Source of the DNA: Betaproteobacteria bacterium RIFCSPLOWO2_12_FULL_62_58
Lineage (GTDB): Bacteria; Pseudomonadota; Gammaproteobacteria; Burkholderiales; SG8-41
Direction of reading: 5' to 3'
NCBI GenBank assembly: GCA_001772005.1
Contig: MERI01000247.1
Coordinates: 13,256-68,025, forward strand
DNA: 54,770 bases
Made by a program: the position numbers and the translations under genes
The notes under the pieces: model-generated
The model's input: the letters and a program-made list of their open reading frames with translations, nothing else
What the model was told of the DNA's origin: nothing
Databases searched by the model: none
In this document: positions 42,450-49,637 of the stretch, in pieces
Position numbering within the stretch: position 1 is the stretch's first letter
Layout: the number at the start of each line of letters is the position of its first letter

Positions 42450-43972
42450 GCCTGTGCTTGCTCGTTCACAAGTGGTGAACCATCGGGCAGGGTGAGACGG
42501 AATTGCACGCGCGAGCGCTCAAGCGCGCTAGTGCGCTTGACGGCCTCGATGAGCGCATTCACGTCCGCATAGTCGAAAGCACCGGTCCATTGCTGCATAA
42601 GCGAGAGGGCGCGAATGAGGCCGCTGGGATTATCCTGGCGCGACAACTGCCGTTGGCAGTCCACGTACTCTTCATGAAATAGCGTCGGAATGATGATGCG
42701 CGCCTCGCCCACGCGTGAAAGCTCGGCATTCATCACTAACCGGGACATCCGGCCGTTTCCATCATTGAATGGGTGAACCTCCGTCACGAGGAACGAGTAA
42801 TAGATCGCGCGGGCCAGGCCTTCAGGAATGCTTCGCGCCAGCAGCGAGCCCTCGATGAGGGTGCCCCTCACCATGTGTGGAACGACAAACCAGGTTCCAC
42901 CCGCCCGGTTTGGTTCGAGCTTGAACTCACCAGGACTGCTTTCGGAACGCTTTTCGAGCATTTGCGCGTGACGCCTCGCGAGTTCCTCGGGAAAATCCGC
43001 GCCAAACGGAGGAACCGTATCGCGGCCGGGAGACTGTAGCGCCAGCCGGAAGACGCCAAGTATGTCGTGGGAGTCTTTCGGCCGCCGTTCGATGATGCGT
43101 CCTTCAAGCGCGATATCGCGTGCCTCCTCGATTTCAAACTCGGTGCCTTCCATGTAGTTGGAGAAATAGGCTTCGAGGAACGCAAAATGGGAACGCGCCG
43201 GCTCGTTTCCCGCAACTGCGGGACGACGGGCGAGTACGATCGCCCGAAGCTTCGCGGCGAGCACCTCGAAGCGCGCCATCCGCTCCGTGTCAACGGGCGT
43301 GCCTTTTGCCACGAGCTTGCCTTCTTTCGTCTTGAGGATGCCGTCGGCGTGGGTTGCCAGCAGCGCGCCGATGAGCTTGTCGAGCTTCCTGAATTGGTCC
43401 TTGAAGCCCAAAGGTTCCACGAGCGCTCTCGCGTCGTCGCGGATTCGGTTGAGTCCGGCCTCACCGTTCGCGTGCAATATCTTGATGAGCAGCTCTTCGA
43501 TAGCCTTTGCACCTGCGGACTTGCCGCGGGTCCCCCGCTCGGGAGACAGGTTCTCCAGGAGATGGCGCGGACGAGATGCGAAGTAAAGCTTGCCGTCTCC
43601 GAGCGGCATGTCGCCGGGGAGCGGTCCCGCTCCTTTGACCAGAACCGCCTGCACGCCCGGCAGAGTAATCTTTCGATTGAAGTTGGTAGGGTGGCTGAGG
43701 TACACAACGCCATCTTTCGTGAGTCCCCCGGCGTAGGCGCTGCGGTACGACACAACCGCTCCGGGAGCAAGGGCGCCGACTATGCGAAACCAATTGCGGC
43801 GCACAACTGCTTTCTGCGTTCCCGGATCTTTCTCGCGGAGATAGATGCCTTCAGCAATGCGGGTCAGTTCGCCTTCCTTGGCTCGGCGCTGAATAGCCCG
43901 CGTTTCGGCTCCCGATTCGTTGCCTCGGGTGATGAAAACCTCGTCTTGTCGGGTGGTAGCTAAATTTGCCAA
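42446..43972 (-). CDS. Fic-family protein with N-terminal winged-helix (AbiEi-like) domain
   Basis: A 508-residue protein. The catalytic Fic motif HPFNDGNGRMSR is complete (residues 400-411, catalytic His400), so it should transfer AMP or another phosphate-containing group to target hydroxyls. Upstream, SNYMEG (271-276) fits the inhibitory (S/T)xxxE(G/N) helix of class II Fic proteins, so activity is probably autoinhibited. The N-terminus (residues 1-160) looks like an AbiEi-type antitoxin/regulator: TRGNESGAETRAIQRRAKEGELTRIAEGIYL then APGAVVSYRSAYAGGL. The start at TTG 43972 is preceded by a GGGGG stretch. Its promoter region holds four copies of a TTGTCGTCTAT motif, likely operators for its own N-terminal domain. 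Confidence 0.87.
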   Translation of the reverse strand: MANLATTRQDEVFITRGNESGAETRAIQRRAKEGELTRIAEGIYLREKDPGTQKAVVRRNWFRIVGALAPGAVVSYRSAYAGGLTKDGVVYLSHPTNFNRKITLPGVQAVLVKGAGPLPGDMPLGDGKLYFASRPRHLLENLSPERGTRGKSAGAKAIEELLIKILHANGEAGLNRIRDDARALVEPLGFKDQFRKLDKLIGALLATHADGILKTKEGKLVAKGTPVDTERMARFEVLAAKLRAIVLARRPAVAGNEPARSHFAFLEAYFSNYMEGTEFEIEEARDIALEGRIIERRPKDSHDILGVFRLALQSPGRDTVPPFGADFPEELARRHAQMLEKRSESSPGEFKLEPNRAGGTWFVVPHMVRGTLIEGSLLARSIPEGLARAIYYSFLVTEVHPFNDGNGRMSRLVMNAELSRVGEARIIIPTLFHEEYVDCQRQLSRQDNPSGLIRALSLMQQWTGAFDYADVNALIEAVKRTSALERSRVQFRLTLPDGSPLVNEQAQA

Positions 43973-43987
43973 GGCGGCCCCCTGGTT

Positions 43988-44136
43988 TGTCGTCTATCCG
44001 CTATTGTAATACATATATTGTCGTCCATGTGCTAATTAATGTGGCGCCTGTGTCGGCATGCCGCTATGTAGCGGGATTCCACAGCACAAATTGTCGTCTA
44101 TACCATGATTTATATGGCTATTTTGTCGCTATACCG
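43988..44136. promoter_or_regulatory. Four direct repeats of TTGTCG(T)CTAT in the fic upstream region
   Basis: Copies begin at 43988 (TTGTCGTCTATCC), 44019 (TTGTCGTCCATG), 44091 (TTGTCGTCTATACC) and 44123 (TTGTCGCTATACCG). They come in two pairs with 31-32 bp spacing, three helical turns. A separate perfect dyad CCGCTA-TG-TAGCGG lies at 44061-44074 between the pairs. The whole 345-bp stretch 43973-44318 is AT-rich and non-coding. It has the form of a repressor-binding array; which protein binds it is inferred. Confidence 0.65.
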
Positions 44137-44318
44137 CTAAAACTCACGGCTCGTTGGACTTGGATATTGAAAAGAAACAACTCGTCGTAGTGTGGCTACG
44201 ACAACTCAGGTTTTTTCAAATGCAAGGGAATGCCCAGCTCGTTCGGCTATTCAGCCAATTCAATAGGAAATCACCCCCTCGTTTTCCTACTGCCCTGCGC
44301 CGCGGCTGCGCCTACGCT

Positions 44319-44603
44319 ATGGCTGTGGGACTTCGCAAAAACGTGACGATCGGCCTTTCGCCGGAGGAATGCCTGCGCGTCCAGGGCGCAGCTGCGGTTG
44401 CGGGGGTGCCGGTGGTGACCTACCTCAAATGGCTCTTGCGAGGAGGGGCGGCGGTAGATGGTATGGGCGGGCATACGACCGCAGTTCTTGAGCGCTTGGA
44501 CGCAATCAGCGTCGCGATCGCGAGGCTTTCGAGCTTGCCGGAAGGCCGAGCGGTTTTACGTCAACCACATCGTGCTCGCGGAGTCGGTCTGGGTGCTGCA
44601 TAG
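44319..44603 (+). CDS. Small ribbon-helix-helix-like hypothetical protein with chimeric C-terminus
   Basis: ATG 44319 opens a 94-residue frame beginning MAVGLRKNVTIGLSPEECLRVQGAAAVAGVPVVTYLKWLLRGG. A strand followed by two helices with a G-PV-YLKWLL second helix is the layout of CopG/Arc-type DNA-binding proteins found near mobilisation genes. The last 18 or so residues (after LPEGR) come from an out-of-frame reading of the VapC remnant, so the natural C-terminus is lost. No ribosome site is visible. Probably a fragment of a plasmid-type gene; function not assigned. Confidence 0.5.
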   Translation: MAVGLRKNVTIGLSPEECLRVQGAAAVAGVPVVTYLKWLLRGGAAVDGMGGHTTAVLERLDAISVAIARLSSLPEGRAVLRQPHRARGVGLGAA

Positions 44604-44826
44604 CGTTTATCGTTATCGCAAACCCGATTTGTTGCGGTTCCTTAACGATGTCCTGGGCAATGCCAGCCTCGTGATCGAAAACGAGTCGGAGGTGGAGTCG
44701 GCGTTATATCTTTATCAGCAGGAGGCTGCCGACTTTGCCGATTGCCTGATTGCCGCAAAGAATTTCGCGGCAGGCTGCGAAGCGACGGTCGCATTCGACG
44801 AGATCGCTGCCCGGATTCACGGATAG
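44548..44826 (+). pseudogene. VapC-like PIN-domain toxin remnant
   Basis: Ninety-two codons matching the middle and end of a PIN-domain RNase toxin: the second acidic motif in VLAESVWVLHSVYR, the helix ALYLYQQEAADFADCLIAAKNF with the DFADxLIA motif, and the final strand VAFDEIAARIHG. The N-terminal start, with the first invariant Asp of the DTNVLV-type motif, and any antitoxin are missing; the sequence is fused to the RHH-like ORF. Three of the usual four acidic positions remain. Non-functional as it stands. Confidence 0.75.
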
Positions 44827-44963
44827 TGCCTGTTCTCGTACGCCTCGACGAGCGTGACCGGCACGTCCAGGCGTTCGCCCTCGGGCGTATCGCGTTCCGC
44901 CGCCATCAGCGCCTCGATCTCCTTCAGCGCGGAGCGGTAATCCGCTTTGGTCTCGATAGGCAT
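44817..44963 (-). pseudogene. HigA-like antitoxin, N-terminal remnant
   Basis: A 48-codon ORF starting at ATG 44963 reads MPIETKADYRSALKEIEALM followed by TPEGERLDVPVTLVEAYENRHYP and a stop. This is the N-terminal extension of HigA-type helix-turn-helix antitoxins; the HTH domain that should follow is gone, and the remnant ends against the VapC fragment. It begins 4 nt after the YoeB stop, so it may be transcribed from the yefM promoter. Confidence 0.75.
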
Positions 44964-44967
44964 TGCT

Positions 44968-45288
44968 TCAGTAGTGGTAGCGTGCCTGCGCGATGTACAG
45001 CGTGCCCGCCTCGACGCGATAGACCAGGCGGTGCTCGTCGCTGATGCGGCGGGACCAGTAACCCTGCCATTCGTGTTTCAGCGCCTCTGGCTTGCCCACG
45101 CCCGCAAAGGGACTGCGACGAATGTCGGCGATCAGGGCCTCGATGCGCGCAAGCACGTTCGGGTTGCGCTTGCGCCACCACGCGAGGTCCTCCTTTGCCT
45201 GCGTGGTGTAGTAGGGCTCACCGGCGACGGGTGCGGCGGGGCCGGTGCGCGGCTGCGCTGCGGGCGATTTCTTTTTCGATTTCCTCAT
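44968..45288 (-). CDS. yoeB: YoeB-type mRNA interferase toxin
   Basis: A 106-residue RelE-superfamily toxin. The conserved core is present: YYTTQAKEDLAWWRKRNPNVLARIEALIADIRRSPFAGVGKPEALKHEWQGYWSRRISDEHRLVYRVE and the terminal RYHY with the catalytic His/Tyr, all matching YoeB. It would cleave mRNA in the ribosomal A site. It has about 22 extra N-terminal residues (lysine/proline rich) because the gene overlaps yefM by 71 nt and no later start fits, so the true start could differ. Paired with the YefM antitoxin directly upstream. Confidence 0.87.
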   Translation of the reverse strand: MRKSKKKSPAAQPRTGPAAPVAGEPYYTTQAKEDLAWWRKRNPNVLARIEALIADIRRSPFAGVGKPEALKHEWQGYWSRRISDEHRLVYRVEAGTLYIAQARYHY

Positions 45289-45493
45289 GAGCGGCGCGCA
45301 GGCGCGAAGCGTTCTTGGGACTGCGGAACAGATGGGCCGTCGCTTCCAGCGCCGAGTACTCCTCCGCCGACAACAACACGGCGGGCTTGCCGCGCTGCCG
45401 CACGATCAGGAGCGGCGTGCGATCCTCGTTCACTTTGTCGAGCGCCTTGGCGAGCTCGTTGCGCAGGCGGGAATAGGTGATGGTGTCGGGCAT
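45218..45493 (-). CDS. yefM: YefM/Phd-type antitoxin
   Basis: A 91-residue antitoxin starting at ATG 45493 (MPDTITYSRLRNELAKALDKV), with the Phd/YefM fold seen in TPLLIVRQRGKPAVLLSAEEYSALEATAHL. The C-terminal half is basic and extends into the yoeB reading frame region (71-nt overlap), longer than usual by a few residues. An upstream TTG at 45517 would place the operator inside the gene and is not chosen. YefM binds its own promoter and neutralises YoeB. Confidence 0.87.
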   Translation of the reverse strand: MPDTITYSRLRNELAKALDKVNEDRTPLLIVRQRGKPAVLLSAEEYSALEATAHLFRSPKNASRLRAAHEEIEKEIARSAAAHRPRRTRRR

Positions 45494-45498
45494 GGATA

Positions 45499-45516
45499 TG
45501 TCCAATGTATTGGACA
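45499..45516. promoter_or_regulatory. yefM operator palindrome
   Basis: Perfect dyad TGTCCAAT-GT-ATTGGACA placed 5 nt before the yefM start codon and just downstream of a minus-strand TAGAAT (45517-45522) that can serve as -10. Phd/YefM operators are short dyads overlapping the promoter, so conditional cooperativity control by YefM-YoeB is expected. Confidence 0.72.
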
Positions 45517-45559
45517 ATTCTATCCGAAGAACGGCGGCGCCGCCATCCTTCCTCCTCCG

Positions 45560-46062
45560 TTACAGTCGTGCGACGCGCTCCAGCATCTCCCGCTCGGGCC
45601 AGTGCACCACGCGGCCGGCCATTGCCGGACGTTCGTTGAGATGGCGCGAGGCCAGGACCGGGTCGAGATCGAGCACGTTGCCGATGCGCATCAGCATCCC
45701 GTCAGGTCCCGGCGCGCGATGGTCATGGGCCCAAGCACCGAGCGATCTGTGGCGGTGTCGAAGCGCGGCGCCCCGAAAGCGAGTTCGATCTTTTTCAGCA
45801 CCGCTTCTCTTGCCCCGCCGGTTGCGAGCGAGGCGAGAAACAGCTCGCGGTGCCAGCGTCCGAGTTCCTTGAACTGCGGCGCGCGCAGCCCCGGCAGGAA
45901 CAGGCAGTAGCGCGTCGCGTCGTGGCAGAACAGGAGGCACTGTCGGCGATCGATCTGGTAGAGGTTTGCGTGCCAGCTTCCCAGCGGTCCCGCTTCCTCG
46001 AGCCGCTCGCTTGATACTTCCCGAAGACGTGCGGCGAGCTTGCGGGTGCAGTGAACGATCAA
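45560..46062 (-). pseudogene. DUF6933-like hypothetical protein, frameshifted
   Basis: The first frame (45691-46062) reads MIVHCTRKLAARLREVSSERL, LGSWHANLYQIDRRQCLLFCHDATRYCLFLPGLR and APRFDTATDRSVLGPMTIARRDL, then stops. The continuation DGMLMRIGNVLDLDPVLASRHLNERPAMAGRVVHWPEREMLE lies in the next frame down to 45560. A one-base change near 45695-45705 splits an otherwise single protein of about 165 residues. Such proteins occur on plasmids and islands near toxin-antitoxin genes; the biochemical role is not known to me. Confidence 0.7.
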
Positions 46063-46153
46063 AGTGGTCCTATCTGTGCTGGATGTTTGCCTGTTATTTT
46101 AGGCGTTAAGACGTTTATAGCCTACTTAACTGGGCAGTTATAGGAATAAGAGG

Positions 46154-46222
46154 TTGACGTATGTGCCGAATTTACCCTAATATATTAGGCACTATTTAAC
46201 TTAGCGCCTAATATTATGGGCA
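46154..46222 (+). promoter_or_regulatory. hipBA promoter with operator dyads
   Basis: TTGACG (46154-46159), an 18-bp spacer and TAATAT (46178-46183) form a good sigma-70 promoter. The -10 lies inside the perfect palindrome CCTAATATATTAGG (46176-46189). A second, imperfect dyad GCCTAATATTATGGGC (46207-46222) covers the hipB start codon. HipB binding at these sites would block transcription, the known autoregulation mode of hipBA. Confidence 0.72.
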
Positions 46223-46551
46223 TAAAGAAAACTCTCCCCACCGCGGCTACCGAGCGCATCAAGGAGCTTGGCCACCGCCTGCGACTGGCCAGGACTCGCC
46301 GCGGCATGACGATCGCCGAGGTTGCGGCCAAGGCCGGCATCAATCGCAACACGCTCAACGCGCTCGAACTTGGCAAGCCCGGTGTTGCGATCGGAGCCTA
46401 CGTCACCGTTCTGTGGGCGCTGGGCTTGGACAAAACGCTGGACGGCGTCGCTCACCCCGACGCCGATACCCACGGCAAGACGCTGGAGGCGTCACGCCGG
46501 CCCGCACGCGTTCGCAAATCGCAGAAGTCGAAGAACGAATATGACTTCTGA
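46216..46551 (+). CDS. hipB: HipB-type XRE antitoxin
   Basis: A 111-residue helix-turn-helix protein: RIKELGHRLRLARTRRGMTIAEVAAKAGINRNTLNALELGKPGVAIGAYVTVLWALGLDKTL is a standard Xre/HipB domain with the recognition helix in GINRNTLNALE. A basic C-terminal tail (ARVRKSQKSKN) follows. It overlaps hipA by 11 nt. By family knowledge it neutralises HipA and represses the operon at the dyads just upstream. Full length for the family. Confidence 0.9.
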   Translation: MGIKKTLPTAATERIKELGHRLRLARTRRGMTIAEVAAKAGINRNTLNALELGKPGVAIGAYVTVLWALGLDKTLDGVAHPDADTHGKTLEASRRPARVRKSQKSKNEYDF

Positions 46552-47803
46552 GCGCCAGGCATACGTCTACGTTCAACTGCCCGGCACGCTCGACACCGTG
46601 CCGGCGGCCTTGTTGAAGGTCGAAAAACTGCGCGACGGAACATTCGTCGGCCGCTTCCGATACGGCGACCGTTATCTGGAGCGCAAGGATGCGGTCGAGT
46701 TCGATCCTTTTCAACTCCCGCTTGGCAACACCGTCTACGAATTCACCAAGCTGAAGGGAATTCCCGGCGCGGTGCGCGACGCTGGACCCGATGCCTGGGG
46801 GCGGCGCGTGATCGAGCACAAGCTGCAACGCAGCCCTGGCGACCTGGAGGAGATCGATTACCTGCTGAACGGACCGCAGGATGGCGCCGGCTATTTGAGC
46901 TTCGGCACCAGGGTGGAGCCTCCGACACCGAAGCGCCCATATAACCGCACGCATCAACTCGCGGAACTGGTCGCCGCTGCGGAAGCGATCGAAGAAGGAA
47001 AACGCGTCCCCGAGCACATCCTGGAGCGGCTCGAGCCCGGCACATCAATGGGCGGCGCACGGCCCAAGGCCACCATCGAGGACGACAATCGCTTGTGGGT
47101 CGGCAAGTTTCCGGAAAAAACGGACCGCTGCAACCTTCAGCGCGTGGAGTACGCGACTCTTGAGCTTGCGCGCCGTTGCGGCATCGCTGTTTGCAATTCA
47201 CGCCTGCAAGCGGTCGGGGGACACGACGTGCTCATGGTGGAGCGTTTCGACCGCGAACACACGGAAGGCGGTTATCTCCGCTTCGGGCTCGTCAGCGGGC
47301 TCACCATGCTGGATTCCGACGAGAACTATCTGGACCGGGAACGCTGGTCTTATCCCTTGCTCGCCGATCAGCTCCGCCGCTGGTCGGATAAGCCCGACGA
47401 AGATCGCATCGAGCTATTCCGGCGCATCATCTTCAACGCCGCCGTCACCAACAACGATGACCATCCCCGCAACCACGCGGTGCTTCGCACCGGACGCGGA
47501 TGGCGCCTGACGCCGGCGTACGACCTGGTGCCTGCGCCCCTGGTCAGCCTCGAACGCCGGGATCTCGCGATGACGATCGGCACCTACGGCCGCACGGCAA
47601 GTATCTACAACCTGCTTTCCCAATGCGAGCGGTTCGGGCTCACAATAGAGGCGGCAAAGAAGGAGATCGAGAAGGTGGTGACAACGGTCCGAGCCTGGCA
47701 GGACCATTTCCTCGCGTGCGGTGTATCCGCAAAGGATGTCGAGTACATGGCCCAGGCATTCCTGCCCGAGTGTTTTTTCTTCGAAAAGCCGCTGGAAGGG
47801 TAA
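46541..47803 (+). CDS. hipA: HipA-type serine/threonine kinase toxin
   Basis: A 420-residue HipA-family kinase; in E. coli HipA phosphorylates glutamyl-tRNA synthetase and induces persistence. Visible motifs are the autophosphorylation/P-loop TSMGGARPKA (168-177, with Ser169), WVGKFPEK with the ATP-binding lysine, the catalytic loop NNDDHPRNHA (304-313) and the metal-binding Asp328 in LTPAYDLVP. Start ATG 46541 overlaps hipB. All key residues are present, so the pair looks functional, in contrast to the broken modules around it. The target may differ from E. coli because the N-terminal domain is shorter and divergent. Confidence 0.9.
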   Translation: MTSERQAYVYVQLPGTLDTVPAALLKVEKLRDGTFVGRFRYGDRYLERKDAVEFDPFQLPLGNTVYEFTKLKGIPGAVRDAGPDAWGRRVIEHKLQRSPGDLEEIDYLLNGPQDGAGYLSFGTRVEPPTPKRPYNRTHQLAELVAAAEAIEEGKRVPEHILERLEPGTSMGGARPKATIEDDNRLWVGKFPEKTDRCNLQRVEYATLELARRCGIAVCNSRLQAVGGHDVLMVERFDREHTEGGYLRFGLVSGLTMLDSDENYLDRERWSYPLLADQLRRWSDKPDEDRIELFRRIIFNAAVTNNDDHPRNHAVLRTGRGWRLTPAYDLVPAPLVSLERRDLAMTIGTYGRTASIYNLLSQCERFGLTIEAAKKEIEKVVTTVRAWQDHFLACGVSAKDVEYMAQAFLPECFFFEKPLEG

Positions 47804-48456
47804 CTGGCTGGTGGCCTCTGAATAAACCATGCTTTTTGCTATGGAAAAGGCGCCTCTAAGCGCTCAAATGAGGCCTCTGTCACCGACATATCTCGGCGGA
47901 CCAAATAATTGCCGTGGTCCGACCCGGAATTCCGGCGATGACCATCACCTGCCGGCTGATATACAGCCCCCTGGCGGGGCCTGGTTACTTTCTTTGCTCC
48001 CCCAAAGAAAGTAACCAAAGAAAGGAGTTCCCCGGGTCGCCGAGGAAAATCGGGGACTGACCTGCCGTTCGGGTCTGTCCCTGATTTTCCTTTCCCCTGC
48101 GCTGCTCGACCAAGCCGGCGGTCTGCGCAACTCGCGAACCATCTGCGCCCATACACACAGACCAGATCGACATTGCCATCGCTACTCGGACGACATTCCA
48201 GCTCGCACAGTGCTCGACCGAAACCCCGGCTTGGTCTGCGCTGCTCGGCGGCTCGCAGGGGCCCCAAGATCAAAAACCGTAATTCACGGCCTTAGGCGAA
48301 CAGTTTTCTGTTCCGTATTAGTGGTCCCTGAAGTAGTTTTGCCGATTTGGTATGCTGCCGTACTAGTGATAGAGATGTCCGCCGTGGACACTAGCTGACG
48401 CACAGGTGTCCATATCGGATTATCCCGAACGTGACTTGCGGACCAAGCCGAGATTA
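47804..48456. repeat. Non-coding repeat region with a perfect 14-bp hairpin
   Basis: About 650 bp without a credible gene between hipA and the next hypothetical gene. It contains a perfect inverted repeat GGTTACTTTCTTTG (47983-47996), 6-nt loop, CAAAGAAAGTAACC (48003-48016), followed by a GAAAATCGGGGAC / GTCCCTGATTTTC pair (48045-48057 and 48076-48088). Sequence of this type is a common dispersed intergenic repeat in GC-rich proteobacteria and yields spurious ORFs in several frames. A further short dyad TGTCC-GCCGT-GGACA is at 48374-48388. I see no gene in it. Confidence 0.6.
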
Positions 48457-49290
48457 TTATGCAAAAGACAGGCTGGGTTTCTCAACATACGAGAGGGAAT
48501 CAAGAGCTTCTTCCTCGTTCTTGTATTCCTCCTCGTGGTTGTAGTGGGTATATGGCAGGAATCTATTTGCTCCGTCGTAGCAATAGCAAAAGCGGGTTAT
48601 CCACCATCGATGGTAAATATCCTCATAGGAAATGGCCCCGTGAACTACGAGAAGTTCTTTATCTGGGTCATAAGGCGCATGGGGATCGAATTTCATGTCC
48701 CCATGAAGATGAACCCAAACGCCATATTTTTGGGTGGGGGCGAGCATTTGTCGGGGCGCGGGATACTCGCGGCCCTCATATACCCTGTCGAAATCAGCCC
48801 CCATCGTCGTCATCATACCGTTGATGCGAACCGTCATGTTCGTGGCGGGAGTATGACCAAAGTTCTTTACTCTAATCCGTGGCCGGTGAGGGTGGTCATC
48901 CTGAATTTGTCGACGATCCGCAGGATCAGTGGCATTAGCTTTCCAACGAAAATAAATATCATCCAACGCAATGTAAGCCCGAAGTTCCTTTCTGGCCTTA
49001 TCCCTGCCGTCGATAAACAGGGCCAACGTGAAAACGCCAATGACAATCGTGAAAAGAGCGATAACGGTTCCGTTGTTTCTATCCAGCCAATGCCAAGCGC
49101 AGCCGACATGCCTACGGATCGGGACGAAGAACAGGGCCGGACGTTCATTAAGGGGCTGGTTCTCATAGTTTTGCTGTGGTTTGTCTATGCATTCCTGCAT
49201 CGTCTCTGAGCCGTATATGAAAAAGATGACTGCCGAGATTACTAGGAATCCCCATATTTGCGACCGCCATTTTTTGATGAAACTTAACAT
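48457..49290 (-). CDS. Hypothetical membrane protein with two transmembrane segments
   Basis: A 277-residue protein starting at ATG 49290. Hydrophobic helices lie at residues 11-27 (IWGFLVISAVIFFIYG) and 73-94 (GTVIALFTIVIGVFTLALFIDG), followed by a soluble domain of about 180 residues with RAYIALDDIYFRW, a conserved-looking RIRVKNFGHTPATNMTVRING strand pair, and GVWVHLHGDMKF. The topology (two helices then an Ig-like or immunoglobulin-sandwich-like extracytoplasmic or cytoplasmic domain) is common in island-encoded proteins of unknown function. It is AT-richer than chromosomal neighbours. The first codons overlap the transposase remnant by 7 nt. Confidence 0.7.
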   Translation of the reverse strand: MLSFIKKWRSQIWGFLVISAVIFFIYGSETMQECIDKPQQNYENQPLNERPALFFVPIRRHVGCAWHWLDRNNGTVIALFTIVIGVFTLALFIDGRDKARKELRAYIALDDIYFRWKANATDPADRRQIQDDHPHRPRIRVKNFGHTPATNMTVRINGMMTTMGADFDRVYEGREYPAPRQMLAPTQKYGVWVHLHGDMKFDPHAPYDPDKELLVVHGAISYEDIYHRWWITRFCYCYDGANRFLPYTHYNHEEEYKNEEEALDSLSYVEKPSLSFA

Positions 49291-49583
49291 ACCTTTATCG
49301 CTGCGCCGAAAATGTCCGCGTTCTCGCGGTTGTTGTGTCTGAACTCGAACTCATTGACATAAAGCTGGAGATACTTTTTGCTGACCTTGCGGAATGTGCC
49401 GACGATGCCGCGCTTAATCATAGACCAGAATCCCTCGATAGTTTGAGTATGAATTGCGCCTATAACATACTCTCCGCCGCTATGATTGACCATGCCATGC
49501 GGGAACTCTTGTCCAAGGTAGCGGTAGCCTACCATCGACGTCGATCCTGCAACCGATGCCCTTTGCTGGCATCTGAGCAACAT
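49284..49583 (-). mobile_element. IS1595-type transposase C-terminal remnant
   Basis: The last 85-90 residues of an ISXO2-like DDE transposase: YRYLGQEFPHGMVNHSGGEYVIG, IHTQTIEGFWSMIKRGIVGTFRKVSKKYLQLYVNEFEFRHNNR and ADIFGAAI. The TxxIEGFW motif with the last acidic catalytic residue is present. The zinc-ribbon N-terminus and the first catalytic aspartates are missing; upstream sequence (49550-49583) is unrelated. No inverted-repeat ends were identified. It marks an old insertion inside the island. Confidence 0.83.
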
Positions 49584-49637
49584 GACTGATACCGAATCCC
49601 GGCAACGGGAAACGTCAAGGTCGAATAAAATAACTCC

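Noticed and set aside
44154-44318. N-terminal extension of the RHH-like ORF
   Set aside because: The extra 55 codons come from AT-rich regulatory sequence without coding character; the conserved-looking part begins at 44319.
48374-48388. TGTCC-GCCGT-GGACA dyad as an insertion-sequence end
   Set aside because: No matching second end or transposase in the right place was found, so it is mentioned only as a dyad in the repeat region.
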